A stretch of DNA of 64,000 nt from Dyadobacter sp. SG02 (GCF_900109045.1 NZ_FNYL01000008.1:62001-126000), one strand, 5' to 3'; numbered from the stretch's first letter, positions 24,855 through 34,193 are shown. Program-made: numbers and translations. The notes: a model not told the origin generated them from the sequence alone.

Positions 24855-27622
24855 AAATAATTCTACCACTAACCCTTATCTTCTGCTGCATATTTACCGC
24901 CCACTTTTCCTACGGCCAGAATGTGCCCGAAAAAAAGATCACGATGAAGCTGGATTCGGCGCGGTTCGACCAGTTTGTGAAACAGGTGGAGGCGCAGACG
25001 GGCTACTATTTCTACTACGACGCCACGCGCTTCGATAGCCTTACGCTGGATTTGAATGCGAACAACCTCGGGCTCCGGGAGGTGCTCGACCAGGTTTTCA
25101 AGGGCTCCGAATTCGAATATGCCATCGACGGGCAAAAACGCATTTACATTACACAAGGCCAGAAGATCATTACCCAGCTCACGCCCGGATTGTTTAACCC
25201 GGAACGCGCCGGCGAAAACGATTCCATCGCCTACGCAGGTCCCGAGAGCGATATTAAGGAAAAACTTTTATCCACAGCCGAAAGCAAAGTCCACGAAATC
25301 GGGATACGAAAGCACAGAATCGCGCCTGGTAATTCCACAATAACCGGTTATGTCCGCAATGCTGTGACGGGTGAGCCGGTGATCGGCGCGGCGGTGTTTA
25401 TCAACTCGCCTTCCATTGGTATTACCACCGATGCGCTCGGGCAATATGCGCTCACTATCCCGCGCGGGAAGCAGATCGTGCGCATTAAGAGCACGGGTAT
25501 GCGTGAAACACAACGGCAGGTCATACTGTACTCCGACGGCAAGCTCGACATTGAAATGCGCGAAAGCGTGATCGCATTGAAGGAAGTATCGGTGAAGGCC
25601 GGAATGGACAAAAACGTGGTAGGTACGCAAATGGGTACCGTGAAACTGACCATCAAAAACCTCAAACAGGTGCCAACGGTATTCGGCGAGACGGACCTTC
25701 TGAGGACGGTGCTCACATTGCCCGGTATCAAATCCGTGGGTGAAAACAGTACCGGTCTGAACGTTCGCGGGGGTTCGGTGGACCAAAACCTGATTCAATA
25801 CGACGATGCGGTGATTTACAATCCATCGCACCTTTTCGGCTTTTTCTCCGCATTTAATCCCGATGTGTTAAAGGAGGTGGAGCTTTACAAAAGTACAATT
25901 CCTTCCAAATTCGGCGGAAGGCTGGCCTCTGTGCTCGATATCAGCAGTCGCGACGGGAACAAGAAGAAATTCGTGGCGTCGGGCGGGATCGGACTCGTTA
26001 CCGGCCGGGTTACATTGGAAGGGCCTTTGGTGAAAGACAAGGCGTCGTTCATTCTCGGTGGCCGTTCGACCTACTCCAACTGGGTGATCAGGGCATTGGA
26101 TAATGAGAACTATAACAGGAGCTCAGCCAACTTCTACGATGTCAACCTGCATTTGAACTATGAAATCAATGAAAAGAACAGCGTCTCGGTGACAGGCTAC
26201 ACCAGTAGCGACAAGTTCCGGCTCTATGGCGACACTTTGTATTCCTACCAGAATCAGCTCGGCTCTGTTAAATGGAAACATACCTTCAATTCGCGCCTTT
26301 ACGGGGTGCTTACGGCCTCGCATAGCAAGTACCAGTATTCGATGGAAGCAGAAGGCCTCCCGCTCAATTCTTTCGACCTGAAATTCGATATTAACCAATC
26401 CAATTTCAAAGCGGATTTCAGCTATGTACTGCATCCGAAGCATACACTGGAATTTGGCGGAAGTACGATTTACTACAAACTGCATCCCGGCTCATTCAAA
26501 CCGCGCGGTACCGAATCGCTGATTGTTCCTGACGAATTGCAAGCCGAGCAGGCGACGGAAAGCGCATTGTACCTGGAAGACAAATGGGAGGTAAGCCCGC
26601 GCTTGTCGATCTCGGGAGGTCTGCGGTGGTCGTTCTTTCAGTATCTCGGGCCAAAGTCGATCAATACTTATGTACCCGGTTTTCCGATCGACTACATTTA
26701 TCAGGAAGGTGTGAAGGATTACAAATCGGGTGCGAAGATCAAAACGTACAGCGGGCCGGAATACCGGGCGTCGGTGCGGTATAGCATCTTCGACAACCTT
26801 TCGCTCAAAGCGAGCTATAATACCTTGCGGCAGTATATTCACTTGCTGACGAACACCATGACGGTTTCACCGACCGACATTTGGAAACTGAGCGATCCGT
26901 ATATCAAGCCGCAGATCGGCGACCAGCTTTCGATCGGGTTGTACCGGAATTTCCGGGGGAATAAAATCGAGGTTTCGCTTGAAGGTTACTATAAAAACAT
27001 CCGCAATTTCCTCGACTACAAAGGTGGCGACTCGCTTTTTATGAACCACAATATCGAGGCGGCGGTGATCAATACCAAAGCCAAAGCTTACGGCGTGGAA
27101 TTCATGATCAAGAAAATGACCGGAAAGCTGAATGGCTGGCTGGGCTACACGTATGCGCGGACGCTCCTGCGTGCGGTCGACCGCGACTCGCCCGACGCGC
27201 CTAACGACGGGAATTTCTACCCGAGCAATTACGACAAGCCGCACGATTTTACACTGATTTCCAACTACCGTTTCTCGCACCGTTTCAGCGTATCGTTCAA
27301 CTTCACTTACAGCACGGGCCGGCCCTACACGCCGCCGATCGGCAAGTATATCATCGACGGTTCGCAGCGGGTATATTATGCCGATCGCAATCAGTTCCGC
27401 ATTCCCGATTATTACCGGACGGATTTAGCAATGAACATCGAGGGTAATCACCGGATCAAAAAGCTCGCACACAGCTCGTGGACGATTGCGGTTTATAATG
27501 TCCTGGGAAGAAAAAACCCGACTTCGGTCTATTTCCAGACCGTCGCCGGAAGGGTGAATGGTTACCAGCTTTCGATTTTCGGCCAGCCGATCCCGACTGT
27601 AACCTACAATTTCAGATTCTAA
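24851..27622 (+). CDS. TonB-dependent receptor with STN and carboxypeptidase-regulatory domains
   Basis: The 923-residue protein has, in order: a signal peptide (to about residue 23), an STN (secretin/TonB short N-terminal) domain at ~30-105 (ARFDQFVKQVEAQTGYYFYYD in parts), a CarboxypepD_reg domain at ~165-245 (TGYVRNAVTGEPVIGAAVF), a plug at ~265-370 with LNVRGGSVDQNLIQYDDAVIYNP in parts, and a long beta-barrel. STN domains in such receptors usually contact anti-sigma factors (FecR-type), yet no sigma/anti-sigma gene is nearby. It is coupled by overlaps to an unknown secreted protein upstream and to DUF4249 genes 6 bp downstream. Confidence 0.93.
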   Translation: MKIILPLTLIFCCIFTAHFSYGQNVPEKKITMKLDSARFDQFVKQVEAQTGYYFYYDATRFDSLTLDLNANNLGLREVLDQVFKGSEFEYAIDGQKRIYITQGQKIITQLTPGLFNPERAGENDSIAYAGPESDIKEKLLSTAESKVHEIGIRKHRIAPGNSTITGYVRNAVTGEPVIGAAVFINSPSIGITTDALGQYALTIPRGKQIVRIKSTGMRETQRQVILYSDGKLDIEMRESVIALKEVSVKAGMDKNVVGTQMGTVKLTIKNLKQVPTVFGETDLLRTVLTLPGIKSVGENSTGLNVRGGSVDQNLIQYDDAVIYNPSHLFGFFSAFNPDVLKEVELYKSTIPSKFGGRLASVLDISSRDGNKKKFVASGGIGLVTGRVTLEGPLVKDKASFILGGRSTYSNWVIRALDNENYNRSSANFYDVNLHLNYEINEKNSVSVTGYTSSDKFRLYGDTLYSYQNQLGSVKWKHTFNSRLYGVLTASHSKYQYSMEAEGLPLNSFDLKFDINQSNFKADFSYVLHPKHTLEFGGSTIYYKLHPGSFKPRGTESLIVPDELQAEQATESALYLEDKWEVSPRLSISGGLRWSFFQYLGPKSINTYVPGFPIDYIYQEGVKDYKSGAKIKTYSGPEYRASVRYSIFDNLSLKASYNTLRQYIHLLTNTMTVSPTDIWKLSDPYIKPQIGDQLSIGLYRNFRGNKIEVSLEGYYKNIRNFLDYKGGDSLFMNHNIEAAVINTKAKAYGVEFMIKKMTGKLNGWLGYTYARTLLRAVDRDSPDAPNDGNFYPSNYDKPHDFTLISNYRFSHRFSVSFNFTYSTGRPYTPPIGKYIIDGSQRVYYADRNQFRIPDYYRTDLAMNIEGNHRIKKLAHSSWTIAVYNVLGRKNPTSVYFQTVAGRVNGYQLSIFGQPIPTVTYNFRF

Positions 27623-27628
27623 GCAGCT

Positions 27629-28759
27629 ATGAGATATTGGTTTTTAAAAATAGGTTTTTTCGCTTTGCTGCTGATCATCGACGGCTGTGTCGAGCCGTTT
27701 TCGCCGCCTGAGGTGAATTCGGACGAGAATTACCTGGTAATAGACGGTTTCCTGAACGTAAACGGTACGGATTCAACCCGCATAGAGCTCAGGAGAACAC
27801 AGAATGTCAATGCAACTGCATCCCCCAACATTGAAACCGGTGCGCAGCTGACTGTGGAGGAAGAAAACGGCGAGACGATTTCGCTGGCAGAAACAGGTTC
27901 GGGCATTTATACATTGGCCCCGCGGCAGTACAACCGGGGAGGCAAGTACCGGTTGCGGATCAAAACAAAAGACAACCAGGAATATTTGTCCGAATACGTG
28001 GGCGTAAGCATCACCCCTGCGATCGATAGCGTGACTTTTAAAGTGGATCCGGTGCTGAATGCGGGAGTATTTTATATAAACACGCACGATACACAGAACA
28101 AGACACAGTTTTACCGTTGGAAATTCGAGGAAACCTGGGAGTATGAAGCGGCCTACTATTCCGCACTGATGGTCAGGAACGATACGGTGGTGACCAGGCC
28201 GGACAATATCAATAAATGCTGGCGGAAGACGAATTCCGGGAGTATTTTGCTGGGTAGTACGGTAAAACTGAGTAGCGATGTGATCAAGGACCTGCCGCTG
28301 AACCGCGTACCCATTTCAACCAATAAATTATTTATCAAATACAGCATTCTGGTGAGACAGTACGGCCTCTCGCGCCAGGCATTCGAGTACTGGACCGATC
28401 TGGCCAAAACCACGCAGGGAACGGGAAGCCTGTTCGACGTACTGCCTTCACAGGTGACAGGCAACATCCGCAGCACATCCAACCCACACCTGCTGGCATT
28501 CGGCTATTTCAGCGCGGCCACCGAAGAAACCAGGAGACTGACGATTACCCCACGGCTCGGAACATTCCCGCGTTGCACCGAACCCGACACGATCCCGATC
28601 CGCTGCTCGTCGCGGGATGCCGACGAATGCGCGCTAAATACTGCGAAGTTGCTCCTCACCTATTGGGGCCCACGTTCCGACTCCGTGCTCGTAGCAGCCC
28701 ATTCATGCGCCGATTGCCGCCTGCAAGGTGGTACTACGCAAAGACCCTCGTATTGGTAA
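27629..28759 (+). CDS. DUF4249 lipoprotein (first copy)
   Basis: The 376-residue protein has a short lipoprotein signal with Cys20 in LIIDGCVEPFSPPEV. DUF4249 fills the rest: opening YLVIDGFLNVNG, central FYRWKFEETWEYEAAY, the strongly conserved SILVRQYGLSRQAFEYW and TGSLFDVLPSQVTGNI in parts, and a cysteine-containing end CADCRLQGGTT. DUF4249 proteins are predicted beta-rich outer-membrane lipoproteins encoded beside TonB receptors in Bacteroidota; their function is unknown. Its stop codon overlaps the possible start of the second copy (TAATG). Confidence 0.9.
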   Translation: MRYWFLKIGFFALLLIIDGCVEPFSPPEVNSDENYLVIDGFLNVNGTDSTRIELRRTQNVNATASPNIETGAQLTVEEENGETISLAETGSGIYTLAPRQYNRGGKYRLRIKTKDNQEYLSEYVGVSITPAIDSVTFKVDPVLNAGVFYINTHDTQNKTQFYRWKFEETWEYEAAYYSALMVRNDTVVTRPDNINKCWRKTNSGSILLGSTVKLSSDVIKDLPLNRVPISTNKLFIKYSILVRQYGLSRQAFEYWTDLAKTTQGTGSLFDVLPSQVTGNIRSTSNPHLLAFGYFSAATEETRRLTITPRLGTFPRCTEPDTIPIRCSSRDADECALNTAKLLLTYWGPRSDSVLVAAHSCADCRLQGGTTQRPSYW

Positions 28760-29943
28760 TGATTTTAGAAGGAATGACTGTGAAAGGAAGAGATTTCATC
28801 AAAAAGCTGAAAACGGGCTATGGAACCGGTAAATGGGCGTCCTGTGCAATGCTGGTGGCCGCTGGTTTGGCGATTAACAGCTGCATTGAGGAATTCTCGC
28901 CGCCGGAGGTGACCAACCCGGGGGTTTACCTCGTGGTGGACGGCTTCCTGAATGTAAGCGGAGATACCAGCCAGATCATTTTGAGCCATACGCAGGGCGT
29001 GAACGAAGGCCGGCAGTTTGACAGGGAATCGGGTGCGACCATCACAGCCGAAGCGGAGAACGGGGAAAGCTATGCGTTTCAGGATATGGGCGGCGGTTTG
29101 TACCAGCTCCCGCCGACGACACTCAATCCCGACCTCAAATACAGACTGAATATCAGGCGCTTCGATGGCCGGGAATATGAATCCGAGTTGGTGGTGGTGA
29201 GCAAAACACCGCCCATCGACAGCATTACCTACCGCGTGGACGAGGGGAGGAATGCGATGATGATTTACGTGAATACCCATGATCCGAGCAATCAGACACG
29301 TTTCTACCGCTGGAATTACGAAGAGACCTATGAGTACCGGATGGCCTATTATTCGAGCCTCACGCGCGATTACGAGAATAAAAAGATCGTTTCGCGGACC
29401 GATAATATCAATGTATGCTGGCGGACGCTGGCTTCGAGGGATATCAAGCTCGGCTCGACGATCAAGCTCAGCCAGGATATTGTCCGTGATATACCGGTTA
29501 ATGTCGTGGATATCAATACCAATAAGCTGTATTTCGGCTATTCCATTCTCGTAAGGCAATACGGACTGACGCGTGAGGCGTTCGAATACTGGACCGATCT
29601 CGCTAAAACGACCCAGGGTACGGGTAGCCTTTTTGACCCGCAGCCGTCGCAGGTAACGGGCAATATCAAGGCCAAAGCCGACGCGAAAGAACTGGTATTC
29701 GGTTATTTCAGTGCGGCGCAGGAACAAAAGCAGCGGATTTTTATCCGGGAAACATTAGGCGCCTACCCGCGTTGCATGGCGCCGGATACCCTCACATTCG
29801 ATGAGGCATTCAATGGCGGCGCGGTGTTGCTTTACTATTTAATGGGGCCACCGAAGAGCGGCTATCTGGGAACTTCGGAATCGTGTGCGGATTGCCGGTC
29901 GCAGGGCGGGACTACCACGAAACCGGCATTTTGGGATCGATGA
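28759..29943 (+). CDS. DUF4249 lipoprotein (second, tandem copy)
   Basis: I start at the ATG at 28759, which overlaps the previous stop codon (TAATG); the ATG at 28774 is an equal alternative. The protein (394 residues) has a longer N-terminal region than the first copy and lipobox LAINSC. From there it parallels the neighbour closely (EEFSPPEVTNPGVYLVVDGF, SILVRQYGL, TGSLFDPQPSQVTGNI in parts, CADCRSQGGTT), so it arose by tandem duplication. The C-terminal cysteine pair is kept in both. Its stop overlaps the next gene's ATG (ATGA). Confidence 0.88.
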   Translation: MILEGMTVKGRDFIKKLKTGYGTGKWASCAMLVAAGLAINSCIEEFSPPEVTNPGVYLVVDGFLNVSGDTSQIILSHTQGVNEGRQFDRESGATITAEAENGESYAFQDMGGGLYQLPPTTLNPDLKYRLNIRRFDGREYESELVVVSKTPPIDSITYRVDEGRNAMMIYVNTHDPSNQTRFYRWNYEETYEYRMAYYSSLTRDYENKKIVSRTDNINVCWRTLASRDIKLGSTIKLSQDIVRDIPVNVVDINTNKLYFGYSILVRQYGLTREAFEYWTDLAKTTQGTGSLFDPQPSQVTGNIKAKADAKELVFGYFSAAQEQKQRIFIRETLGAYPRCMAPDTLTFDEAFNGGAVLLYYLMGPPKSGYLGTSESCADCRSQGGTTTKPAFWDR

Positions 29944-32372
29944 AAATTCTATTGTTTGAAAAATATACAATGAAACTCAGGACATTCATTTGTGGTTTGC
30001 TGGCGCTGGCATTTTACAGCCCTTCGTATGCGCAGGACGACGCGATGCTCGCCTCCGTTCGGGAGCGGTTCGGGCTTTATACCGAGCGGGCCGTGCAGGA
30101 AAAGCTTTACGTGCATGTCGACAGGCCCTTTTACCTCGTGGGGGAGACGATCTGGTTCAAAGCCTATAACCTCAGCGGAGCCACGCACCGCTTTCTCGAT
30201 TTGAGTAAAGTAGCCTACCTGGAAGTGCTCGACAGTGAGAACAATGCCGTGGTACAGACCAAATTCGCGATGTTGGACGGACGGGGCAACGGCTCCACGC
30301 TCGTTCCCTCCACGCTCGTGAGCGGCAAATACAAACTGCGGTGCTATACCAACTGGATGAAGAATTTCTCGGCTGAAAGCTATTTTGAAACCTCCATTTC
30401 TATCCTGAACCCGTTTGTGCGCTTCGATCCGGACAAGGCCTCGAAGGAAGAAACCCGTTACGATGTACAGTTTTTCCCGGAAGGCGGCCATTTGGTCAAT
30501 GGTATAGAAAGCAAAGTCGCATTTCGCGCGGTGGGTGCCGATGGTAAGGGAATCAAATTTAAAGGTGCAATTCTGAACCAGCAGAACGAAACCGTCCGCG
30601 AATTCGAGCCTGAGCTGAATGGGATTGGCTATTTTAAACTAAAACCTGAAGACAACGGGGTTTACAAAGCGGCCATTACCGACAGCAAAGGCAAGCGCTT
30701 CGAATATGAGCTGCCCAAAGTGGAACCGCAGGGGTATGTGATGGAAGTCAAAGACTCGACGTCCGCGCTCGTGAAAGTGACCGTAACGGCAAAACTCGAA
30801 AGCGAGGAGCCCGTGAATGTGTACCTGATCGCGCACACGCGCCAAACCAATGCGATATTTGGTAAAAAGGGATTAGGCAAAAGCCAGGCTGTTTTTTTGC
30901 TGGAAAGGGCCAAACTTGGCGAAGGTATTTCGCAGATCACGGTCTTCAATGAAAAGCTGAAACCGGTTTGTGAAAGATTGTATTTCAAACGTCCCGAAAA
31001 GCAACTGACGATCGACGCGCAGGTGGGCAAGAGCTTCATCGGTCGGGAGAAAGTGGCGATGAACATTTCGGCGGCAGCAGGGCAATCGTTGCCCGCTTGG
31101 AGCAACTTGTCGGTGGCCGTATACCTCGACGACTCCATTCAATACCAGCCACAACACGATATCCACAGCTATTTATGGCTCACAGCCGATTTGAAAGGGG
31201 ATGTCGAAAACCCCGCTTATTATTTCCAAAATGTAAACCAGGACACCGACCGGCAGCTCGATAACCTCATGCTGACCCACGGCTGGCGCCGTCTGAAATG
31301 GGACAAGGTATTTGGCGGGCAGTTGGTGAGCTTTGAGCATTTGCCCGAATACGACGGACATTTCATCAACGCCCGTGTGCTGAACCGAGCCGATGGGAAA
31401 CCGGCGGTGAACAAAGAGGCATTTCTGGCGTCGCTCGACGTGCCCGCACGCCTGTATGTGGATATGAGCGATAAAGAAGGCCGCGTGAAATTTGAAGTGC
31501 GCCAGTTCACAGGTCCGAAAGAAATCACGCTCCAAACGAACCTGGCCACCGACTCTACCTATCGGTTCGAGGTGGCTTCGCCGTTCTCCAAACAATTTTC
31601 GACGACGCCCGTTCCTTCTTTTTACTTTGATAAAACCCTGGAAAACCAGTTGCTGACGCGGTCTATCAACATGCAGACCGGTAACGCATTCCTGCCGCGG
31701 ATTTATACCGAAAAGAAAGCTGTGCTCACCGATTCCCTGCCATTCTTCGGGATGCCCGACGAGAAGTATTTTCTCGACGATTTCACCCGCTTTCCTACCA
31801 TGGAAGAGGTTTTGAGGGAATATGTCAAAGGTATTCTCGTGCGCCGCCGACAAAAGGAGTTCCATATGCGGATGATCGACAAATTGCTCCCGAATACCTA
31901 TTACACGACCGATCCGATGATGCTCCTGGATGGCATCCCGGTTTTCGACGCCGACAAGATCATCGAAATGGACCCTTTGAAAGTGAAGAAAATAGAATTG
32001 ATCAGTTCACGCTATTTCCTCGGCCCAATGACTTTTACGGGCATTGTAAGCTTCTCGACCTACCGCGGCGACCTGGGCGGCTTCGAGCTCGACCCGAAAG
32101 TGCTCGTTATGCCTTACGAAGGCGTACAGGCGCAAAGGGAATTTTACGCGCCTAAATACGACAGCAACAATGCCAACAGCCGCGTGGCCGATTTTCGGAA
32201 CCTGCTGCATTGGGCGCCGAACGTGACCACCGGCAAAGACGGCAAAGTGACGGTAGAGTTTTACACTTCCGACCAAACCGGCCGCTACCAGGTCGTGATC
32301 CAGGGCATTACCCCGGATGGCGCGGCAGGCAGTAAAACCGTGTCTTTCGATGTAAAGAAACGAACGCTTTAA
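29940..32372 (+). CDS. MG2 (macroglobulin-like) protein with a barrel-less plug-like end
   Basis: Starting at 29940 (ATGA overlap) gives 810 residues; an ATG at 29970 would give a tighter signal peptide (MKLRTFICGLLALAFYSPSYAQ). An MG2 domain begins near residue 50 with VDRPFYLVGETIWFKAY, the typical macroglobulin opening, followed by further beta-sandwich modules. Near residues 660-715, MMLLDGIPVFDADKI and IELISSRYFLGP mimic a TonB-receptor plug, but no barrel follows; the protein ends about 85 residues later in FYTSDQTGRYQVVIQG. Such proteins occur with DUF4249/TonB systems. It closes this operon and converges on the Lrp gene. Confidence 0.82.
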   Translation: MKILLFEKYTMKLRTFICGLLALAFYSPSYAQDDAMLASVRERFGLYTERAVQEKLYVHVDRPFYLVGETIWFKAYNLSGATHRFLDLSKVAYLEVLDSENNAVVQTKFAMLDGRGNGSTLVPSTLVSGKYKLRCYTNWMKNFSAESYFETSISILNPFVRFDPDKASKEETRYDVQFFPEGGHLVNGIESKVAFRAVGADGKGIKFKGAILNQQNETVREFEPELNGIGYFKLKPEDNGVYKAAITDSKGKRFEYELPKVEPQGYVMEVKDSTSALVKVTVTAKLESEEPVNVYLIAHTRQTNAIFGKKGLGKSQAVFLLERAKLGEGISQITVFNEKLKPVCERLYFKRPEKQLTIDAQVGKSFIGREKVAMNISAAAGQSLPAWSNLSVAVYLDDSIQYQPQHDIHSYLWLTADLKGDVENPAYYFQNVNQDTDRQLDNLMLTHGWRRLKWDKVFGGQLVSFEHLPEYDGHFINARVLNRADGKPAVNKEAFLASLDVPARLYVDMSDKEGRVKFEVRQFTGPKEITLQTNLATDSTYRFEVASPFSKQFSTTPVPSFYFDKTLENQLLTRSINMQTGNAFLPRIYTEKKAVLTDSLPFFGMPDEKYFLDDFTRFPTMEEVLREYVKGILVRRRQKEFHMRMIDKLLPNTYYTTDPMMLLDGIPVFDADKIIEMDPLKVKKIELISSRYFLGPMTFTGIVSFSTYRGDLGGFELDPKVLVMPYEGVQAQREFYAPKYDSNNANSRVADFRNLLHWAPNVTTGKDGKVTVEFYTSDQTGRYQVVIQGITPDGAAGSKTVSFDVKKRTL

Positions 32373-32830
32373 ATGTAGAACTCCGAGGTGTGCTTGATCT
32401 CCTTCAACACGAAGGTGCTGTTGAGCACGCCTATGTTGTCGATCTTGGACAACTTGTATTTTACAAAATCGTGGTACTCGTCGAGGCTGGCGACGTTGAT
32501 TTTTAACAGAAAGTCGACCTGTCCTGCCATGTGGTAGCATTCCTGCACCTCGTGGAGATTTTGGATCTCCTGTTCGAACTTCTCGATAAATGCCTCATTA
32601 TGGTAGCGCATCGATACCTGGCAGATGGTTGTAACGTGCCTGTTAATGAGTTTTTTATCTAAAATGGCTACATATTGTTTGATATAGCCCAGGCTCTCCA
32701 ATCTCCTGATCCGCTCGTACACCGGCGACACCGTCAGGTTAAGCATCGTCGCGATTTCCTTGGTCGTTTTTTTTGCATCTTTTTGCAGGATGCGGAGGAT
32801 TTTGGTATCGATTTTGTCCAACTGTTCCAT
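32369..32830 (-). CDS. Lrp/AsnC-family transcriptional regulator
   Basis: I start at the ATG at 32828-32830 (153 residues); the longer frame adds 21 residues with no family counterpart. Residues 1-55 form the winged helix-turn-helix (IDTKILRILQKDAKKTTKEIA, SPVYERIRRLE in parts) and the rest the RAM ligand domain (ECYHMAGQVDFLLKI, GVLNSTFVLKEIK). Lrp/AsnC proteins are octameric or dimeric amino-acid-responsive regulators. It is divergent from the threonine dehydrogenase gene (172 bp apart), so it probably controls threonine catabolism and itself. Its stop codon overlaps that of the convergent MG2 gene. Confidence 0.92.
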   Translation of the reverse strand: MEQLDKIDTKILRILQKDAKKTTKEIATMLNLTVSPVYERIRRLESLGYIKQYVAILDKKLINRHVTTICQVSMRYHNEAFIEKFEQEIQNLHEVQECYHMAGQVDFLLKINVASLDEYHDFVKYKLSKIDNIGVLNSTFVLKEIKHTSEFYI

Positions 32831-33002
32831 GGGGCAATAATATTTACTGGTATGACTTTCTAATTGAGGTTCAAAAAGTAAATTTTGCTCCAAAAATCAA
32901 ATAGTGTGGTAATGTTTCCTGGAAAATGGCCTGTTTGTTGAAAATAATTTTCGCAAATGGGAAATTGCAAGTGATTTATGCTTTACCCAAAAGTTGTTTT
33001 TT

Positions 33003-33956
33003 ATGAAAACGGACTGCGTTTTAGTAATAGGAGCAAACGGGCAGATCGGTTCTGTTCTGGTAGAATATCTGAGGGAGATTTACGGAATGGGGAAAGTGGT
33101 AGCGACAGACATCCGCATGCCCGAATTTTCCACAGGAATCTTCGAACAACTCGACGCGACCAATGCCGGTGAAATGGCAGCGATCGTGCGAAAATACGGC
33201 GTCACGCAAATCTATCACCTCGCCGCGATCCTTTCGGCAAAAGGCGAGCAGGACCCGCTCAGAACGTGGCAAATCAATATGCAAACGTATTTCAACGTGC
33301 TCGAAGTAGCGCGTGAGAACGGGGTAAGCAAAGTTTTTTATCCAAGTTCGATTGCCGTTTTTGGTGACCGCGTGGATACTTTGGCCGAGCAATGGTCATA
33401 CCTCGATCCGGCAACGGTTTACGGCATTAGCAAGGCGGCGGGCGAGAACTGGTCTAATTACTATTTCAAACGCTACGGCGTAGATATCCGCTCGTTACGT
33501 TATCCGGGCATCATCGGCTACCAGTCAATGCCGGGCGGCGGTACTACCGATTACGCCGTCGATATTTATCACAAAGCGGTGAAAGGTGAGGCATTTGAAT
33601 GCTTTTTGAAACCTGAAACGACTTTGCCGATGATCTACATCAGCGATGCCATGGACGCCACTGTCCGCCTGATGGAAGCTCCTGCCGAGAAAATCTCCGT
33701 GCGGACCTCCTACAACCTTGCCGGAATGAGCTTTTCTCCCCAGGAAATCGCGCAAAGTATTCAAAAGATTATTCCCGACTTCAACATAACTTATAAACCA
33801 GACTTCCGCCAGGCCATCGCCGATTCCTGGCCCCAGGAAATCGACGATGCCCAGGCCCGGAAAGATTGGGGCTGGCGACCAAGCTACTCGCTCGATAAGA
33901 TGACGGAAGAGATGATCGCGGAGTTAAGGAAGAAGTATCAGGTTGTTAATGAGTGA
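33003..33956 (+). CDS. SDR-type L-threonine 3-dehydrogenase
   Basis: The ATG at 33003 gives a 317-residue extended SDR protein: Rossmann motif GANGQIGS, YHLAAILSA, the serine PSSIAVFG and the catalytic YGISK. The features RYPGIIGYQSMPGGGTTDYAVDI (in parts) are those of the GalE-like threonine dehydrogenases rather than sugar epimerases. It should oxidise threonine to 2-amino-3-ketobutyrate with NAD. kbl, the next gene on the strand, splits that product, which strongly supports the assignment. The last codon and stop are part of an octanucleotide repeat array. Confidence 0.9.
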   Translation: MKTDCVLVIGANGQIGSVLVEYLREIYGMGKVVATDIRMPEFSTGIFEQLDATNAGEMAAIVRKYGVTQIYHLAAILSAKGEQDPLRTWQINMQTYFNVLEVARENGVSKVFYPSSIAVFGDRVDTLAEQWSYLDPATVYGISKAAGENWSNYYFKRYGVDIRSLRYPGIIGYQSMPGGGTTDYAVDIYHKAVKGEAFECFLKPETTLPMIYISDAMDATVRLMEAPAEKISVRTSYNLAGMSFSPQEIAQSIQKIIPDFNITYKPDFRQAIADSWPQEIDDAQARKDWGWRPSYSLDKMTEEMIAELRKKYQVVNE

Positions 33957-34009
33957 ATGAGTGAATGTGTGAATGAGTGAATGTGTGAATGAGTGAATGA
34001 GTGAATGTT
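33946..34009. repeat. Octanucleotide tandem array TGAATGAG/TGAATGTG (8 units), left half of an inverted pair
   Basis: Eight 8-bp units span the end of the threonine dehydrogenase gene; its TGA stop (33954-33956) is the start of the second unit. Units alternate TGAATGAG and TGAATGTG. The same octamer is present at 22555-22602 and, on the opposite strand, at 34098-34189. Confidence 0.92.
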
Positions 34010-34097
34010 TTTAATGATTAAATGGCCGAATGATTGATCGGAGCGATATTTATTCGCGCCATTCTGGCCTTAGCCCAATTCTAGCTATTCAGTTCAC

Positions 34098-34189
34098 CAT
34101 TCACTCATTCACTCATTCAAAATTCACTCATTCACTCATTCACTCATTCAAAATTCAATCATTCAATCATTCACTCATTCAAAATTCAT
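34098..34189. repeat. Inverted octanucleotide array CATTCACT with AAAATT interruptions
   Basis: About ten units of CATTCACT or CATTCAAT (the complement of the left array) are interrupted three times by AAAATTC. It ends four bases before the kbl start codon. Together with 33946-34009 it forms an inverted pair around an 88-bp core, which could fold into a long hairpin in the mRNA between the two enzymes. Confidence 0.9.
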
Positions 34190-34193
34190 CCTA

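Noticed and set aside
28765..29727. Antisense open frame of 320 codons over the second DUF4249 gene
   Set aside because: The sense product has lipobox, family motifs and a paralog next door; the antisense frame has none.
33946..34189. Octamer arrays considered as a CRISPR or an integron attachment site
   Set aside because: Unit size (8 bp) is too small and no integrase lies nearby.
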